Source of the DNA: Lycorma delicatula
Lineage: Eukaryota; Arthropoda; Insecta; Hemiptera; Fulgoridae
DNA length: 64,000 bases
Reading direction: 5' to 3'
Assembly: GCF_047948215.1 (NCBI RefSeq)
Contig: NC_134461.1
Location: 127,730,512 to 127,794,511 of the forward strand
Below are positions 12,089 to 26,129 of this stretch, in pieces. The stretch's first letter is position 1; the number at the start of each line of letters is the position of its first letter. Below the pieces are notes generated by a model. That model was not told where the DNA came from. It worked only from the letters and a program-made list of their open reading frames with translations, and did not search any database. The position numbers and the translations under genes were made by a program.

Positions 12089-12534
12089 GGTACTTACATA
12101 TTAACGCCACCGCAGCTACAGCTTTATTTAAAAACAATCAATCAGATTTCGGTAGAAAATGAACAGTCTCTTTATTATTTGTATTTATTTATTTTATAAA
12201 TATAATTTAACCAAACTTAACCTACGCTCGCTAACCTTAACTAATTAACACCGTAATTTTTTGAGTATTTATTTAATAAATTCAGTAATTATTGCAATTA
12301 TTTATTATTATTTATCAAAGCACTCCTGTTAATTAGTCAAGGTTAGCGAGCGTAGGTTAAGTTTGGTTAAATTATATTTATAAAATAATATATAAATAAC
12401 CATTTATTAAAATTAATAAAGAGACTGTTTTGAATCTGTTAAACTCTATATAGGCCCATTTTCCACTGAAATCCGATTCACTACTTTGTTTTTAAATAAA
12501 GCTGTAGCTGCGGTGGCGTTAATACGTAAGTACC
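12089..12534. mobile_element. Foldback/MITE element, copy 2 (uninterrupted)
   Basis: Same element as 166-922, bounded by GGTACTTACATATTAACGCC and its inverted counterpart GGCGTTAATACGTAAGTACC. The arms pair over roughly 200 bp around an AT-rich centre. The internal segment TTTAACCAAACTTAACCTAC is continuous here, giving the pre-insertion state of the SINE in copy 1. Confidence 0.85.
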
Positions 12535-13772
12535 GTTATAAGTAATCATGAATTAAATTAAAACTGATTAGGAAGAGCCTTCAAAAAATAGAAGATGTGA
12601 CTTATTAATATAGTTTTTAGGGTTAATACTCCACCATTACATCCATTGACCAATAATTATTTAGACACAGAAAAGTCATTTATACCTTCACAAATTTACC
12701 AGGTATTGGTATATTACAACCTTGTCTTAAAGAAATTATTGTTTATCTATGAAAAATTATCACAGATTAACAAATATTTAATATACATCTACTACAACTG
12801 GAATCTACATTAAACAAAAATCGAAATAAACAATTGCAACATCGGTTCATAAGAGTTTGCAGACTCAATCTAACACTGGAAGTTAGTAGAAAAAACATGG
12901 TATTAACTACCATGTTTTTTAATTATGTTTTTAAATTATGTTTTCAATTTTCTAGACCTACTATGAAAGAAGGAATATCAAAATTATAAGTTAGAAAAAA
13001 ACTTATTGCGACTGAATACATCCGTTCTTAATAAGATTTATTTTGTAATTTAATAACATATTCTAATGAACTTGGCTGTTACATCTATCTTAAGACAACA
13101 TCTGATGATGATGATGATTATGTTTAAATCTGGTGTTCTGCCACTTTGCATAAATTATCAAGCTTGCTTGATATTCATATAAAAAAAAAATTACCTAGAA
13201 AAAAATATAAATGTAAGCACATACAACATATAAAAAAACATCAATTTCATATAACTTTTAAAAATTATTACACATAAAACAGATAATTTAGAAAACTTAC
13301 ATGATTCATAACTCATAATTGTGGCAATACTGATATATATATAAGTATACCATCTTAACATACACCAATATGGAAAATGTTACTACTACAAGGCAAAATA
13401 AAAAATTGTCACTTCTGGAACTTTTAGAAACCTTATGATTTTTAATCTATACTTAATAATGAAATTATAAACTCAAAAATATGATTATAATTCACAAGGC
13501 ATTAATAAAAACTTTATTAATGCCTTTATATGTACACGCATTTATGTACACATTTAACAAAGAATATGTAGAAAATTCAGGTGGTTTAAGAATATTTTAA
13601 TTAATGTTGCTTAAACATCATGTACAAAGTAATACTGAATTAATAAAAGAAAATCTTTTAGTTCAGTATTTATTAAAAATGGCAACAGTAATGCCATTAA
13701 AAATGGCAGTCCTTATTAAAAATCAATATTATGTTGAGTTACATGAAAACAATATTACAATTTGGTTTTATA
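12535..13772. other. AT-rich DNA, no gene seen
   Basis: Unassigned. It contains a perfect 13-bp hairpin at 12890-12902 / 12908-12920 and a short GAT run near 13106. Confidence 0.5.
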
Positions 13773-14829
13773 TACAGTGGTGTGCAAATTAAACCCAACA
13801 CAGATGTTATTTAATAAAAAGTAAGTTTATTTAGAAAAAAAGATCATACCTGTGCAATTTGTGAATATCTTATAATTAATATGTCCTTCTTTATTCTTAA
13901 TCATTTCACAAATACAATTTCTCATCAGCTCAACAAGTGTATAAGACATTTTTTTTATTTCTTCAAGATGAAACCATACCATAATTATTGCTTTAATGAG
14001 GTAATTTTTTTTGGTAAATTTAATTTTTAAGTCATTTTTTTAATATTGCTCAAAAATCTTTAGTTGAGTTTTAAGTCTGGGAGTGCCTAGTCACAAAACA
14101 AAATTTTTTTCAGTCTTCACTGGCCCAGTTAGCATGTGTTTTGGCCCACAAGGGCCTTTTTTTTGCATATTGTCGGTGCTAAAAGCTGCTTTTTCACTGG
14201 CCAACAAGGTTTCTGTTTTGCTGCAAGAAATTGGCATCTAACAGTTGTCATGAGTAAATCTGTTTCACTGGCTGCTATTCTCAATTTAAGTCCACAGCAG
14301 ATAATTTTAGATGAACTGTACTTTTTCTCACTAAGAGTTTTGGAGTAGTTTTTCTTTTATGGCTGCATTTGCCTTTACTTTGAGGTGAAAAGGAACTAGT
14401 TTATTTAAATTGTTTAAAAACAGCATTCATTATCCTTAGTAAAACACTACACTCTGATACTTTTTGTCATTATGTCATACTGATATGCTCAGAAAGAGAA
14501 ACAATTTTCAAAAGCTTTCCTCTAGTTATTCTAGTAGTGCTTTGTGTAAGTTTATTTAATTTTTTATTACAAAATAATATTTTTGTATTTTTCATTCTCC
14601 GACTTTAATGATAGTGAACATGAAAAATACAAAAATATTATTTTGTAATAAAAAATTAAATAAACTTACACAAAGCACTACTTACTATATGAAAATTGTT
14701 AAATAACCAAAGACAATACCCTTACATTACACAGACGATTTAAAGAATGGATGTGGTCAAGGAGTATAGCCATAACACAGAAATAAAGAAAAAATCCCCT
14801 GTATTCAGATTAATTTGCACATTACTGTA
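13773..14829 (-). mobile_element. Decayed Tc1-like DNA transposon
   Basis: The ends are inverted repeats, TACAGTGGTGTGCAAATTAA on the left and TACAGTAATGTGCAAATTAA on the right (other strand), including the TA target. On the minus strand about 14050-14380 reads as broken Tc1 transposase: a 'RKRKTTPK'-like stretch, then 'AKTHANWASED' in the position of the usual 'W..EDW..V.F.DE' approach to the first catalytic Asp. There are multiple stops and a shortened length, so it is inactive. A perfect 63-bp inverted repeat (14533-14682) lies inside it. Confidence 0.7.
14533..14682. repeat. Perfect 63-bp inverted repeat with a 24-nt loop
   Basis: 14533-14595 and 14620-14682 are exact reverse complements, starting AGTAGTGCTTTGTGTAAG. 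The loop is 14596-14619. The symmetry is far better than that of the surrounding decayed transposon. Confidence 0.95.
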
Positions 14830-15237
14830 GATGGATATTGTTATTTTTCAAGAATAAGTAGTTATTCTTTTTAAAAAAGATTGGACATTCAAAAGTATAA
14901 ATTCAAGGGTAAGTTAGTAAAGAATTTTTAGTTTTACCACTATTGTAAAAATTGACTTTTCTCTCTGACATCAGATGTCAAATTACTTTGTAATTTCCAG
15001 ATCATAACATTAAGAAAATATTACAATAAAGCCAATTTTATCATACATGTTTAAAAATTTGTTATTAATGACGTATTTTTAACAAATCAATTCACACAAA
15101 GGTTTACCTCAATAAAATAACTGTTAATTTAGTTGCATATATAGATCACTCGAGCAATTAAATACAAAAAAATGTATGGAAATACATTTACCATAACACA
15201 TTCAATTAAATAAATCAATTAGAGACTAAAAATTATT
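14830..15237. other. Region downstream of TIMM29, no gene seen
   Basis: AT-rich, without recognisable coding sequence. Confidence 0.45.
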
Positions 15238-15243
15238 TTTATT
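15238..15243 (-). terminator. Polyadenylation signal of TIMM29
   Basis: AATAAA on the minus strand, about 42 nt after the TIMM29 stop codon. Confidence 0.6.
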
Positions 15244-15284
15244 ACAGTCCCACTACAACATATAACACTATCTTCGTAAAAATA

Positions 15285-15944
15285 TTATTCCTCACTAGGC
15301 CAATCATTTGGATTGATATCATAATCTTTCATTTTGTTTTTAATGAACCACCATCTACCAAGAAACCCAACATCAATAATTCTTTCATACATGGTTATAT
15401 ACTGTGGCTGTAGATAAGAACAATTAGCCTTGTATAACGCTACGGCATTATCATAATCATCGATCCACATAAAAGAAAAAATACCAAAACTAATGCTTCT
15501 TATAAGTCCCGCATTATAACATGACTCGATAAATATTAAATGATTATCACTTTCTGGATTTCTTAATGGCTTTGAAACCAACAATAATTCATTTGAGGCA
15601 GATAAAAATGCATCTCTATAACTCGTTTCAGTAGGATTAGTCTTATTACAATACACTAAAAATCCACAAAACATTAAGTAAATAAATGATTTTTTGGGGT
15701 TATTTTTTGCATTTGTAACAGTTTCACGAAACACCTCATAATAGTCTGTGTAGAGATCCTTCCAATATAATGTCCATTTTTCAACGATAGTCCCTTTAAA
15801 TTTTTCAGGTAATGTTATACTATTGAATTTTGTTTTAATATCATTAAAACGTTCAGTGTACGTTTGACGCACATATTTTAAACTTCGAACCGAGGTAAAT
15901 TGATGGGAATGCTTACCACGAAGTAATAACGAATATAAATACAT
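15285..15944 (-). CDS. TIMM29: Mitochondrial import inner membrane translocase subunit Tim29
   Basis: Intact single-exon frame of 219 residues, taking the first ATG (15944); a TTG three codons upstream is not a likely start. In animals Tim29 is a metazoan-specific subunit of the TIM22 complex, which inserts carrier proteins into the mitochondrial inner membrane. What shows it: a central hydrophobic segment at about residues 84-99 (SFIYLMFCGFLVYC), then 'EYRDAF'-like and 'SNELLLVSKPLRNPESD', which parallel the 'ASGTLLLL.P.RNRES' region of the human protein. A C-terminal signature 'YKANCSYLQPQ' and 'DVGFLGRWW' (191-199) followed by 'MKDYDIN' matches the human 'YQARCRYLQP', 'DVGFVGRWW' and 'MRDCDIN' as I recall them. 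It lacks the longer human C-terminal tail. The N-terminus is basic, as expected for mitochondrial targeting. The divergent frame at 16017 starts 72 bp away. No introns are evident. Confidence 0.9.
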   Translation of the reverse strand: MYLYSLLLRGKHSHQFTSVRSLKYVRQTYTERFNDIKTKFNSITLPEKFKGTIVEKWTLYWKDLYTDYYEVFRETVTNAKNNPKKSFIYLMFCGFLVYCNKTNPTETSYRDAFLSASNELLLVSKPLRNPESDNHLIFIESCYNAGLIRSISFGIFSFMWIDDYDNAVALYKANCSYLQPQYITMYERIIDVGFLGRWWFIKNKMKDYDINPNDWPSEE

Positions 15945-16016
15945 ATCGAACAATTTATTAATTATCTTTATAACCGCAATAAAAACACTTTATTCTCCAT
16001 AAAATTTAATAGAGAA

Positions 16017-16268
16017 ATGAAACTTTTACAAATATATTATAAACACGCAAAAAATTTAACTTCCCATGTAACTCGATGCATTTCGAGGTTATGCATCGTA
16101 CGACCATATGTTAACCACAAATGTTACAAAACAACTAAATCTCGTTACCAAACGCTTCAAATAAATATGATAAACATCATTGTATGGCATAATTTTATAT
16201 TCTTATATATAAAATATTTTCTAATCGGAATTTCTTGTATATTGCTATTATTAACGGAGAAGTTCTGA
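16017..16268 (+). CDS. Small divergent ORF next to TIMM29 (uncertain)
   Basis: An 83-codon frame starting with ATG 72 bp from the TIMM29 start, in the opposite direction. The N-terminal half is basic and Arg/Ser/His-rich without acidic residues (RCISRLCIVRPYVNHK), as in mitochondrial presequences. The second half is hydrophobic. It could be the first exon of a spliced gene sharing a bidirectional promoter, a small protein, or chance. I recognise no family and could not find a following exon. Confidence 0.2.
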   Translation: MKLLQIYYKHAKNLTSHVTRCISRLCIVRPYVNHKCYKTTKSRYQTLQINMINIIVWHNFIFLYIKYFLIGISCILLLLTEKF

Positions 16269-19140
16269 ATCTATAGTTTTGTCAATGAGCTTCTCATATT
16301 CTGCTAGCTTCAAAACTGGGTTTTAAAAAGGTGAAATTTTACGTCTTAAAAAAAAGCTGTACCCAAATGCTCACATAAACTGGGTACGTTTCTGATTAAA
16401 TATAAATGAAATGTTAAATAGATATATGGAAATCAAAAAATTTTTATTTATGAGCGCAAATACTACAGTACTCTTCAGGGCAGATACCAAAGATTGGTCA
16501 CCTTCAATTTAGATATTACGTTTTTCCTCAGCTTTAACAGTCTCTTTTTTTCTAATTTAACAACTTCTAAAGCTACCAGGGAAAGAATCCATAATTTCCT
16601 AATTTATCACACTGTCACTAAGGCAATTAATTCAGCATCAGTACTTGAAATAATAGGTAGTACAAAAATATTATGCCGAATGCTATGAATTCTGCAAATA
16701 ATAATTATGTCTATATACCGTAAAACCTAAGTTTTATAAATACAAAATACAATTCCAGCACCAATATTTATAAATCTTACTCACATAATGAAATTTAATT
16801 AACGTGTACAAGTTATGATTAATTTAATGAATGAAAAAATTAAATTTCTTTAAAGTTTAAACTGAATAAAATTTAATAAATTATTTAAATTAAATTTATT
16901 CCGAAAGATATTGTATTAAAATTTAAATCAAAAGGTAATTGTTTGTAATGTCATATTTTGAACACTCATTGCAGATTTATTTATATGAGATTTTAAAATA
17001 TTCTACCTGAACTTATGAATCCATTTCTTCATAACTACTCCTGACAGTTTGTCCGATAGAACTATATCTTCAGTAACACTAATTATTTCATAGCTACTTT
17101 CAGAATTCAGACAGAAAATAAAATCTGCCACAACCTTTACTTCAGAAATCATTTTGAATGCCAGTAATAAGCTGACATTGGCATTTATAGAAGCAACCTT
17201 TTCTTCAGTGAAACTAATTATTACTTATGCCTCAAATGTTAAATTTCATTTGCCACCCAATCTTTATCTCTCCAAATTAGCTCAACTGGTTCAACACTGG
17301 GTGGTAAGAAAGCAACCTAAGTACAATATGACTATTTTTATAAACCACTAAGAGAATAAATTACAACAGATTTGATGTTTGTTATCAACCAAAATAATTC
17401 TTGTCTTAAAGATTGATTTTCAATACAAATATTAATATTTTTTGCCTCAACTGTATTTCTAATTTACAGTTTGCAATAGCTGGAATTTGTTTCACTTTGG
17501 TGCAAAGATGAGGCTAGTGTCAGACACTAGTACACTATTCGGCTGTAAATTTTTCTATAACCCATTTTTCAAAAAGTTGGAATTGATAATTTTCATTATA
17601 GTCGCACGTTTTTATAACTAAGTACCCATTACAATAGGTAGCTTTCTTATGAAATCTACCTAAAAGAGACTTCTATGATAAATAACCATCTCTACTAGCT
17701 GTGATCATGCGGGCGTTTCACATATGTAATTTATTAAGAGCGATTGAAGACCTGACAATACCCAATAAATATCTCAGTACACGTTGGGATTTTTGAATAG
17801 CCATCAGATAGGAAACAAAATTTTCCTAATGGTTTCATTGACTGAACTGCTGCCCTCACTAAAACACACAAATATTAATACAGTAAATAAAGATTCATAT
17901 GTTCATAGTTAATCATGTATAACCTGTAAACAAAAATGTGTGCATATTCTTCTTCATTGGAAAATCTATAAGACAATATTAGATGACACATACATTATTT
18001 CATTCACTGATTTAAATATTTATTGCTTTTCAAATGCATTAAAAACAATAGTTGAAATAAGCCGTTAGTATTTTCCACTTTTGAAGTAAATTATTTAAAA
18101 CAACTTTAGATAAAATTAATTTTTAATTACCTTTAAAAAATAACTATTTTATTGATGCGTTGTAAGAGATTTTTCATCTTTTACAAAAGTAAAAAATTTC
18201 TTTCGGTCGCATGATGCAAGTGGAGGAAGAAAATAAATTTTCGTTGTTTTTTGTATAAGTACGAAAAAGTCATTTACTTAAAATGGTTCAGCATTCGGAT
18301 TACCTTACATATAAATAATATAGGCCTATGAACAAAGTTTTGTGGCTTAAAAATCTCTTTAACTACTATAATTATATTTACTCAAGTAGTGTATCTAAAG
18401 TTGTGCATGTGAAAATTTGATGAAGATTGGTTACATTGTTCTTAAGTTATGCTCAATTTAAGGTCAAAAAAACATTTTGAGGTTATGTTGACTGTCTAGT
18501 AATGTATTTTTCATGTGGTTATGCAACGAGTCACAGTTGTGAGCAGATTTAAACTTCATGCTTGTGCATAAGGTCTACTGGTAATCTGAAAATCGGTATT
18601 TCTGACTAAAATAATTAAATTGTCTGAAACCAAAAGTTTATCTTTTGTGCAAGAACTCTTTTATTAAATTTTGATTGTTTATTTTTCTAAAATATTTAAT
18701 TCTTTTCTTTTGTAGTTTAATCTCCTAATTAAAATTTGACACATTTTGAAAGTGTTGTTTTTAAAAAACTTTCAAATTCTCATGTCTATATTTAGTTTCT
18801 GTGACTATTCATATAATTTTACTAAAAATCAAATTCTCTAAAAGATTTGTTTAATTTACACATTTAACAAAGGTAAGTGAAATTTTTCTCAAAACTACTA
18901 AAAATACAATTCTGGTATCTAATTTTTTTTTTAATTTTCAGGTCATTTTTCATATAAACCCACTGAATATAGCTTTTAATTTGAGTTCCAAGAATTACAG
19001 CCAGCCTCAATTTTACCAAAAGTGCAGAAATCAGGGGGAAATTTTTTGCCACCTGACATTCACTAATGAAGCTTATCTGAACTTTTGTTTATATGAAGTT
19101 TCTTCTTATTTTCATCAGTAGAACATGTCCTGAAAGTTTG

Positions 19141-19189
<49 letters not shown>

Positions 19190-19713
19190 GAATGTATATA
19201 TATGAAAATGCAAATATATATATTTCTCTTAATAACAATACAACAGGCATTAAAGGTAAACTAGATAAAAGAAAACTACAGAATTCATAAAGTTGCCAGT
19301 AAGAACTGCATACATTAGTAATCACAGTTCATAAATGAAGCGTTTCAGAAAACAAACACAATTATCACTTAAGTTATTTAAGTTACAATTTCGGTCCATC
19401 GCTACAGTTATATTAGTACAACAAATAAAATACTCAATCTCTTGAAAAAGAAAAACCACTACATCTATAATATATTTTGTAACCAGTAAAACATAATTTA
19501 ATTGTATAGTCTTATAAATTTCATGTAATAATTTCTTCTACAGCAACTGAAATTTTTTAAAATAGTCATTGTATTTTAACACAAAAGATTTAATATGGTA
19601 AATTTTATCGCTCTTACAATCAGAAAAGTTACATATTTATTTTTTCATAATCACTACCTGTGTACGATTCATGACAGTCAGTCATAGACTTGATGCGCAT
19701 ATTCATTGTATTA
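16269..19713. other. AT-rich intergenic region
   Basis: No convincing coding sequence on either strand. It contains a long (TA)n microsatellite at 19143-19186. Confidence 0.5.
19143..19186. repeat. (TA)n microsatellite
   Basis: About 22 uninterrupted AT units. Confidence 0.95.
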
Positions 19714-20433
19714 TACGAGGGTTATTCAGAAAGTAAAGAACGTTTCCACCAGACACCGCCAGCCAATCGCGTATATATTGGTGTGCTCGTGCTCGGCAAC
19801 TCAGTCAGCGTCCAGCCATGACAACGGGAACATCTCCGCACTGCCCGGTTTTTTCTATCTATAAAATTTGAAATGTGTGCTGCAATCGAAAATCCCACCA
19901 GTTGTGAGGTGCGGTCTGCGATTCGTTTTTTGTTGACAAAAAACGTAAAACCAATAGAAATTCATCAGGAACTGTGTGAAGTGTACGGGAACAACGTAAT
20001 GAGTGAAAGTTCGGTCAGGAAGTGGTGCATTCAGTTTAAAAATGGCCGAACAAACGTTCATGATAGAGAAGAGTGGACGTCCGAGCATTGTGACTGACAA
20101 TCTGGTCTCCAAAGTTGACGAAAAGATTCGTGAAAACCACCGTTTTTTTCCCACAAGTTTCACTAGACTTTATTGTTTCACAGAAGCTAGGCTACCACAA
20201 ATTTTGTGCAAGATGAGTGTGTTACCAAGTGGTTGAGATCAAAGGAGGCAGAATTCTATGACACAGGAATTTCAAAGCTTGTCCACCGCTATGATAAGTG
20301 CCTGAATTTGTATGGTGATTATGTTGAAAAGTAGTATTTTAGTCCCTCTTTAACATGTATATAATAAGTTTTTCTTGTACTTAGTTTTTTTAAAATTCCA
20401 AAAAGGTTCCTTACTTTCTGAATAGCCCTCGTA
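19714..20433 (+). mobile_element. Internally deleted mariner element (A)
   Basis: Terminal inverted repeats CGAGGGTTATTCAGAAAGTA (left) and CGAGGGCTATTCAGAAAGTA (right, other strand) with TA at both ends; 720 bp. A mariner transposase N-terminus starts at 19873 ('CEVRSAIRFLLTKNVKPIEI', then 'SSVRKWCIQFKNGRTNVHD') and needs one frame change to continue into 'SGRPSIVTDNLVSKVDEKI'. It then jumps near 20210-20217 to a C-terminal end, 'VTKWLRSKEAEFYDTGI ... LYGDYVEK'. The catalytic D,D34D domain is missing. Complete mariners are about 1.3 kb, so roughly 600 bp are gone. Confidence 0.85.
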
Positions 20434-20546
20434 GAACGGGGATGTACCAGCCCACAGTGTTGAACTAATTGACAGCCTTGGCATACATGTCTAGAAGTGT
20501 CTAATAATTCAACTTATTTTTTTATGATTAAATTTCCTCTACATAT

Positions 20547-21851
20547 ATATGATATGTTCAAAAAGTAATGAGATTTTTTAAATTTTGCGGGTTATATTAG
20601 TCAGATTCTCAGGATTTTTTCATTCTTATATTGGAAAACATGTCTGAAAAGTATCTGTACATTTTTAGCCTTATTGGATGTTTAGTCTGTTGTTGGCTGT
20701 CAAAAGGATAACACGTGTTTTGGTACGATTGGTGATTTTTTATTTGTATAAATAATGGATCAGAGAATTTATATTAATTTTCCTATAAGAATGGAAAAAA
20801 GTGTAGCAATGTATTAAAAATATTAAATATTGTTTTGGGTGAATCCGCTAGAGTGAAGATTAACAAGCAGTATAAGCATTTCAGTATAAAGCACGTCGCG
20901 AAAACGTTCAAGAATATGAGCGCCCCAGCACATTAACAACCAATACGTGAAAAAAATGATGAGTGATCGCCGAATCACAATCAAGAGAAATCACTGATGA
21001 TGTTGGGATATCAATTGGCTCATGCCATGAAATTTCTTTGGATGTTTTGCTTATGAAACATGTAACAGCAAAATTTGTTCCAAAATTGTTGAATTTCGAA
21101 CAAAAACAGCAGCGAATGAAAGTTGCTCAGGAGTCGCTAAATGAAATCAACAACGATGCAAAACTACTGAAACGTGTCATAACAGGTGATGAAACATGGG
21201 TTTACAGATATGATGTCGAAACTAAGGCTCAAATCGTATCAGTGGAGGCATTCTGGATCACAAAGACTGAAAAAAAACTGAACAAGTATGGTAGAATTTG
21301 AAGGTTATGCTCACCATGTTCTTCGATTTTAACGGCCTAGTGCATCATGAGTTCTTGCCACAAGGTCATACGATCAATAAGGAGTATTACCTACTAGTTC
21401 AATGCAGTTTGCATGAAGCAATCCAAAAAAAATGCCTGTATCTGTGGTGAAACAATTCATGTCTTTTGCACCACGATAATGAACCTGCTCACACTTCATT
21501 GCTTGTTCGTCAATTTTTAGCCAGAAACAACACTGTAATGATACCCCAGCCACCATATTCACCAGACATGGCCCCATGAAACTTTTTTATATTCCCAAAA
21601 ATAAAGAGAACCTTAAAGGGCCATTGTTTTACAAGCATAGATGAAATTAAAAGTAAATACCTGAAAGAGCTAAACACTATTCCAAATATAAAGTTCCAGA
21701 AGTGTTTTGGGGATTGGAAAAAGCACCGGTGTAAGTGTATAATATCTAATGGAGACTATTTTGAAGTGGAAAATATTAATGTAGATGAATAAATAAAATT
21801 CTTTCCAAAAAGCAAAAAAATTCTCATTACATTTTGAACACACCTCATGTA
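20547..21851 (+). mobile_element. Near full-length decayed mariner element (B)
   Basis: The ends pair as inverted repeats (ATGTTCAAAAAGTAATGAGA on the left; the right end reads GTGTTCAAAATGTAATGAGA on the other strand) and the length is about 1.3 kb, normal for mariner. Transposase remnants include 'RVITGDETWVYRYDVETKAQ' at about 21178-21230, which carries the first catalytic Asp. 'HHDNEPAHTS' at about 21470 carries the second, and 'PPYSPDMAP' follows at about 21545. Stops and frameshifts throughout make it non-functional. It is a different family from element A, judged by its ends. Confidence 0.85.
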
Positions 21852-22010
21852 TTGATGAAATATATATATATCAAATACATTAAAAAGAAATTTGTTCTAA
21901 AATTATTGTATTCTAAATATAAATATTTTTACTTGTAGCCCTGAACTACGTCCGCAGACACAGAAAAAAATAAAAACAAATAATATAAGTTCTAGTGCAC
22001 ATCAAAAGAA

Positions 22011-22330
22011 TGGTTTGAAAAATATTTTTCAGAAAGAATAAAAACAGACTGTGTGTAATCTGTAACAAAAACATCTCTTCTTCAGGTACATACAAGGAAA
22101 GACATTTTGAAAAGTTGCAGTCAAATCTCAGCTTCTTAACAAATAAAGGAAAGAATATTTTTACAAAAAAAAAAACAATCATTCATAAACCAGCGTTTTG
22201 ATAATCTTTTTGATTCCAAAAAATAGCATTACAGCAGCTAGTTTTCAAGTAGCCCATCGCATTGCTTGCCATGGGAAACCTCTTTCAGAAGAATTTGTAA
22301 AACAAGGATTTTTAGAATGTAGTGCGCTAC
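22011..22330 (+). pseudogene. hAT (ZBED/GTF2IRD2-like) transposase relic
   Basis: Broken frames read 'WFEKYFSERIKTDCV', a Cys/His-like stretch with 'NISSSGTYKERHFEK' (remnant of a BED-type zinc finger), then 'ITAASFQVAHRIACHGKPLSEEFVKQGFLECS' in two overlapping frames. The last part resembles the segment after the zinc finger in domesticated hAT proteins of vertebrates and insects. Too damaged to be active. Confidence 0.5.
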
Positions 22331-22952
22331 TTTGCATTTAAAGAAAAACTTTAGTCAATAAAGACTCTTATTTTTTGACATTTACCTTTATATTTTGCTT
22401 TTCACTCGCAAAAGTTTTAAAATAAAAAGGAAACATATGAATTTTTTAGTGGATTTTTAAAAGAACCGTCAAATTTTTCTGTTAACAAATTTTCAGCATT
22501 AAATTACTGGTACCATTTTTAAGACACCCTCCCATCCCTTTCTAAGTAACGCCACTGACTTATTGACTCAAGGGCTAGTATTAAAAAAAATAAACAAAAT
22601 TTGACCCACTCCTCAAAAAGGTTCACAATCACTGGGTCTAAGGCAAATTTATTTATTTATTCTTTTTTTTATTATAGTTATTTCATTAGTAAATTCAACT
22701 TCACAATAGGCTAATTGATTTTTTTTTTTTAAACTGGTTTATATTATGTCTCACAGTCTAATTTATGAAAATATAAACATAACACATAAACGATCATTTA
22801 CACAATGTTTATTTTTTACATTTTTATAAACCAATTAAAATTTTCCCGCCAAAATACTCTATTGTTATGGCCTCTCGTATGACATCACACCTTACAAAAC
22901 AATCAATGTTTAGTATAGTATATCAGGTGTTTCGAAAATTACGAAGTCTAAA
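22331..22952. other. AT-rich DNA, no gene seen
   Basis: Unassigned sequence between the hAT relic and the THAP fragment. Confidence 0.45.
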
Positions 22953-23034
22953 ATGAATTCCAAGTTTTACAAGTACTGTATAGTGCCTCAGTGCGAAAGT
23001 ACTACCTTAAAAACTTCAAACAAATTGTTTATTT
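22953..23034 (+). pseudogene. THAP-domain N-terminal fragment
   Basis: From ATG at 22953 the frame reads MNSKFYKYCIVPQC, then about a dozen residues to a stop. The C-x4-C spacing of 'YCIVPQC' with 'KTSNKLFI' matches the start of a THAP zinc finger as found in THAP proteins and P-element-type transposases. The rest of the domain (the second Cys, His and AVPTIF-type end) is not present downstream. It could be a lone first exon or a broken copy; a broken copy is more likely. Confidence 0.4.
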
Positions 23035-23401
23035 AACAAACTGTATTCAATTTCAAACGAACTTTAAATTTTGGGAATATTTTACATTTGACTGTATATA
23101 TTTTGCCATCACACTTTAGCTGCACGTAGCTTACAGCATTATCTCCATACGATGCTCTTGAGGATCTAAAATCAAATTTAGCCATTACAACTATTTATGA
23201 TATATTGTTCAAAAACAAGTCAAAATCCTCTGTATGCCCATAACAGCCTGTCCACCAATAATTCTTAGATGGCACCATATTAATGGTATTTAATGGTGCT
23301 GATAATTTTACAGTACTATTAATTAGTAAAGCAAGTAAATATATATTTTAATGAAGAGAAATAAAAACAATGACATAGAAAAACAAATAATTTTTAAAAT
23401 T

Positions 23402-23407
23402 TTTATT
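23402..23407 (-). terminator. Polyadenylation signal of RpS23
   Basis: AATAAA on the minus strand, about 22 nt after the RpS23 stop codon, giving a very short 3' UTR as is usual for ribosomal protein genes. Confidence 0.6.
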
Positions 23408-23428
23408 TAACTCATAATAAAAAAAAAG

Positions 23429-25857
<2,429 letters not shown>

Positions 25858-25898
25858 TTAAGTTATTTAGTTAAAAAAAATTACACATTTCCGAAATG

Positions 25899-25981
25899 GA
25901 ATGCTCAGAATTAAAAAGCTCGATTTTGTGAATAGATCTTCAAACTGCATTCAGCGTTGGATCTGTATCATCACTGCATTC
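25899..25981 (-). ncRNA. Box C/D snoRNA copy A (18S Am668/Gm683-type guides)
   Basis: In RpS23 intron 2, host strand. From 5': terminal stem GAATGC, box C GTGATGA (25974-25968), guide CAGATCCAACG, box D' CTGA (25954-25951), spacer, guide CGAGCTTTTTAATT, box D CTGA (25908-25905), closing stem GCATTC. The box D guide pairs with the conserved 18S segment GGTTAAAAAGCTCG; its fifth base above box D faces the first A after GGTT. The D' guide pairs with GTTGGATCTG just downstream. Both predicted targets match human 18S A668 and G683, as recalled, which are 15 nt apart as here. Confidence 0.88.
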
Positions 25982-26129
25982 AATTATATTCACAGTTACA
26001 AAAATAGACAGTTTTAGCAAATAGTATACAGAAATCGATTTGATGGGTTGGATAATAAAGTTTATTTCAATAAAGTAAGAAGGGGACATATGTTTAGGAA
26101 AACAGAACAAACAGGAGAAATTTGTCTAG

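Noticed and set aside
15945..15953. Upstream TTG as the TIMM29 start
   Set aside because: A non-ATG start is unlikely when an ATG follows three codons later in the same frame.
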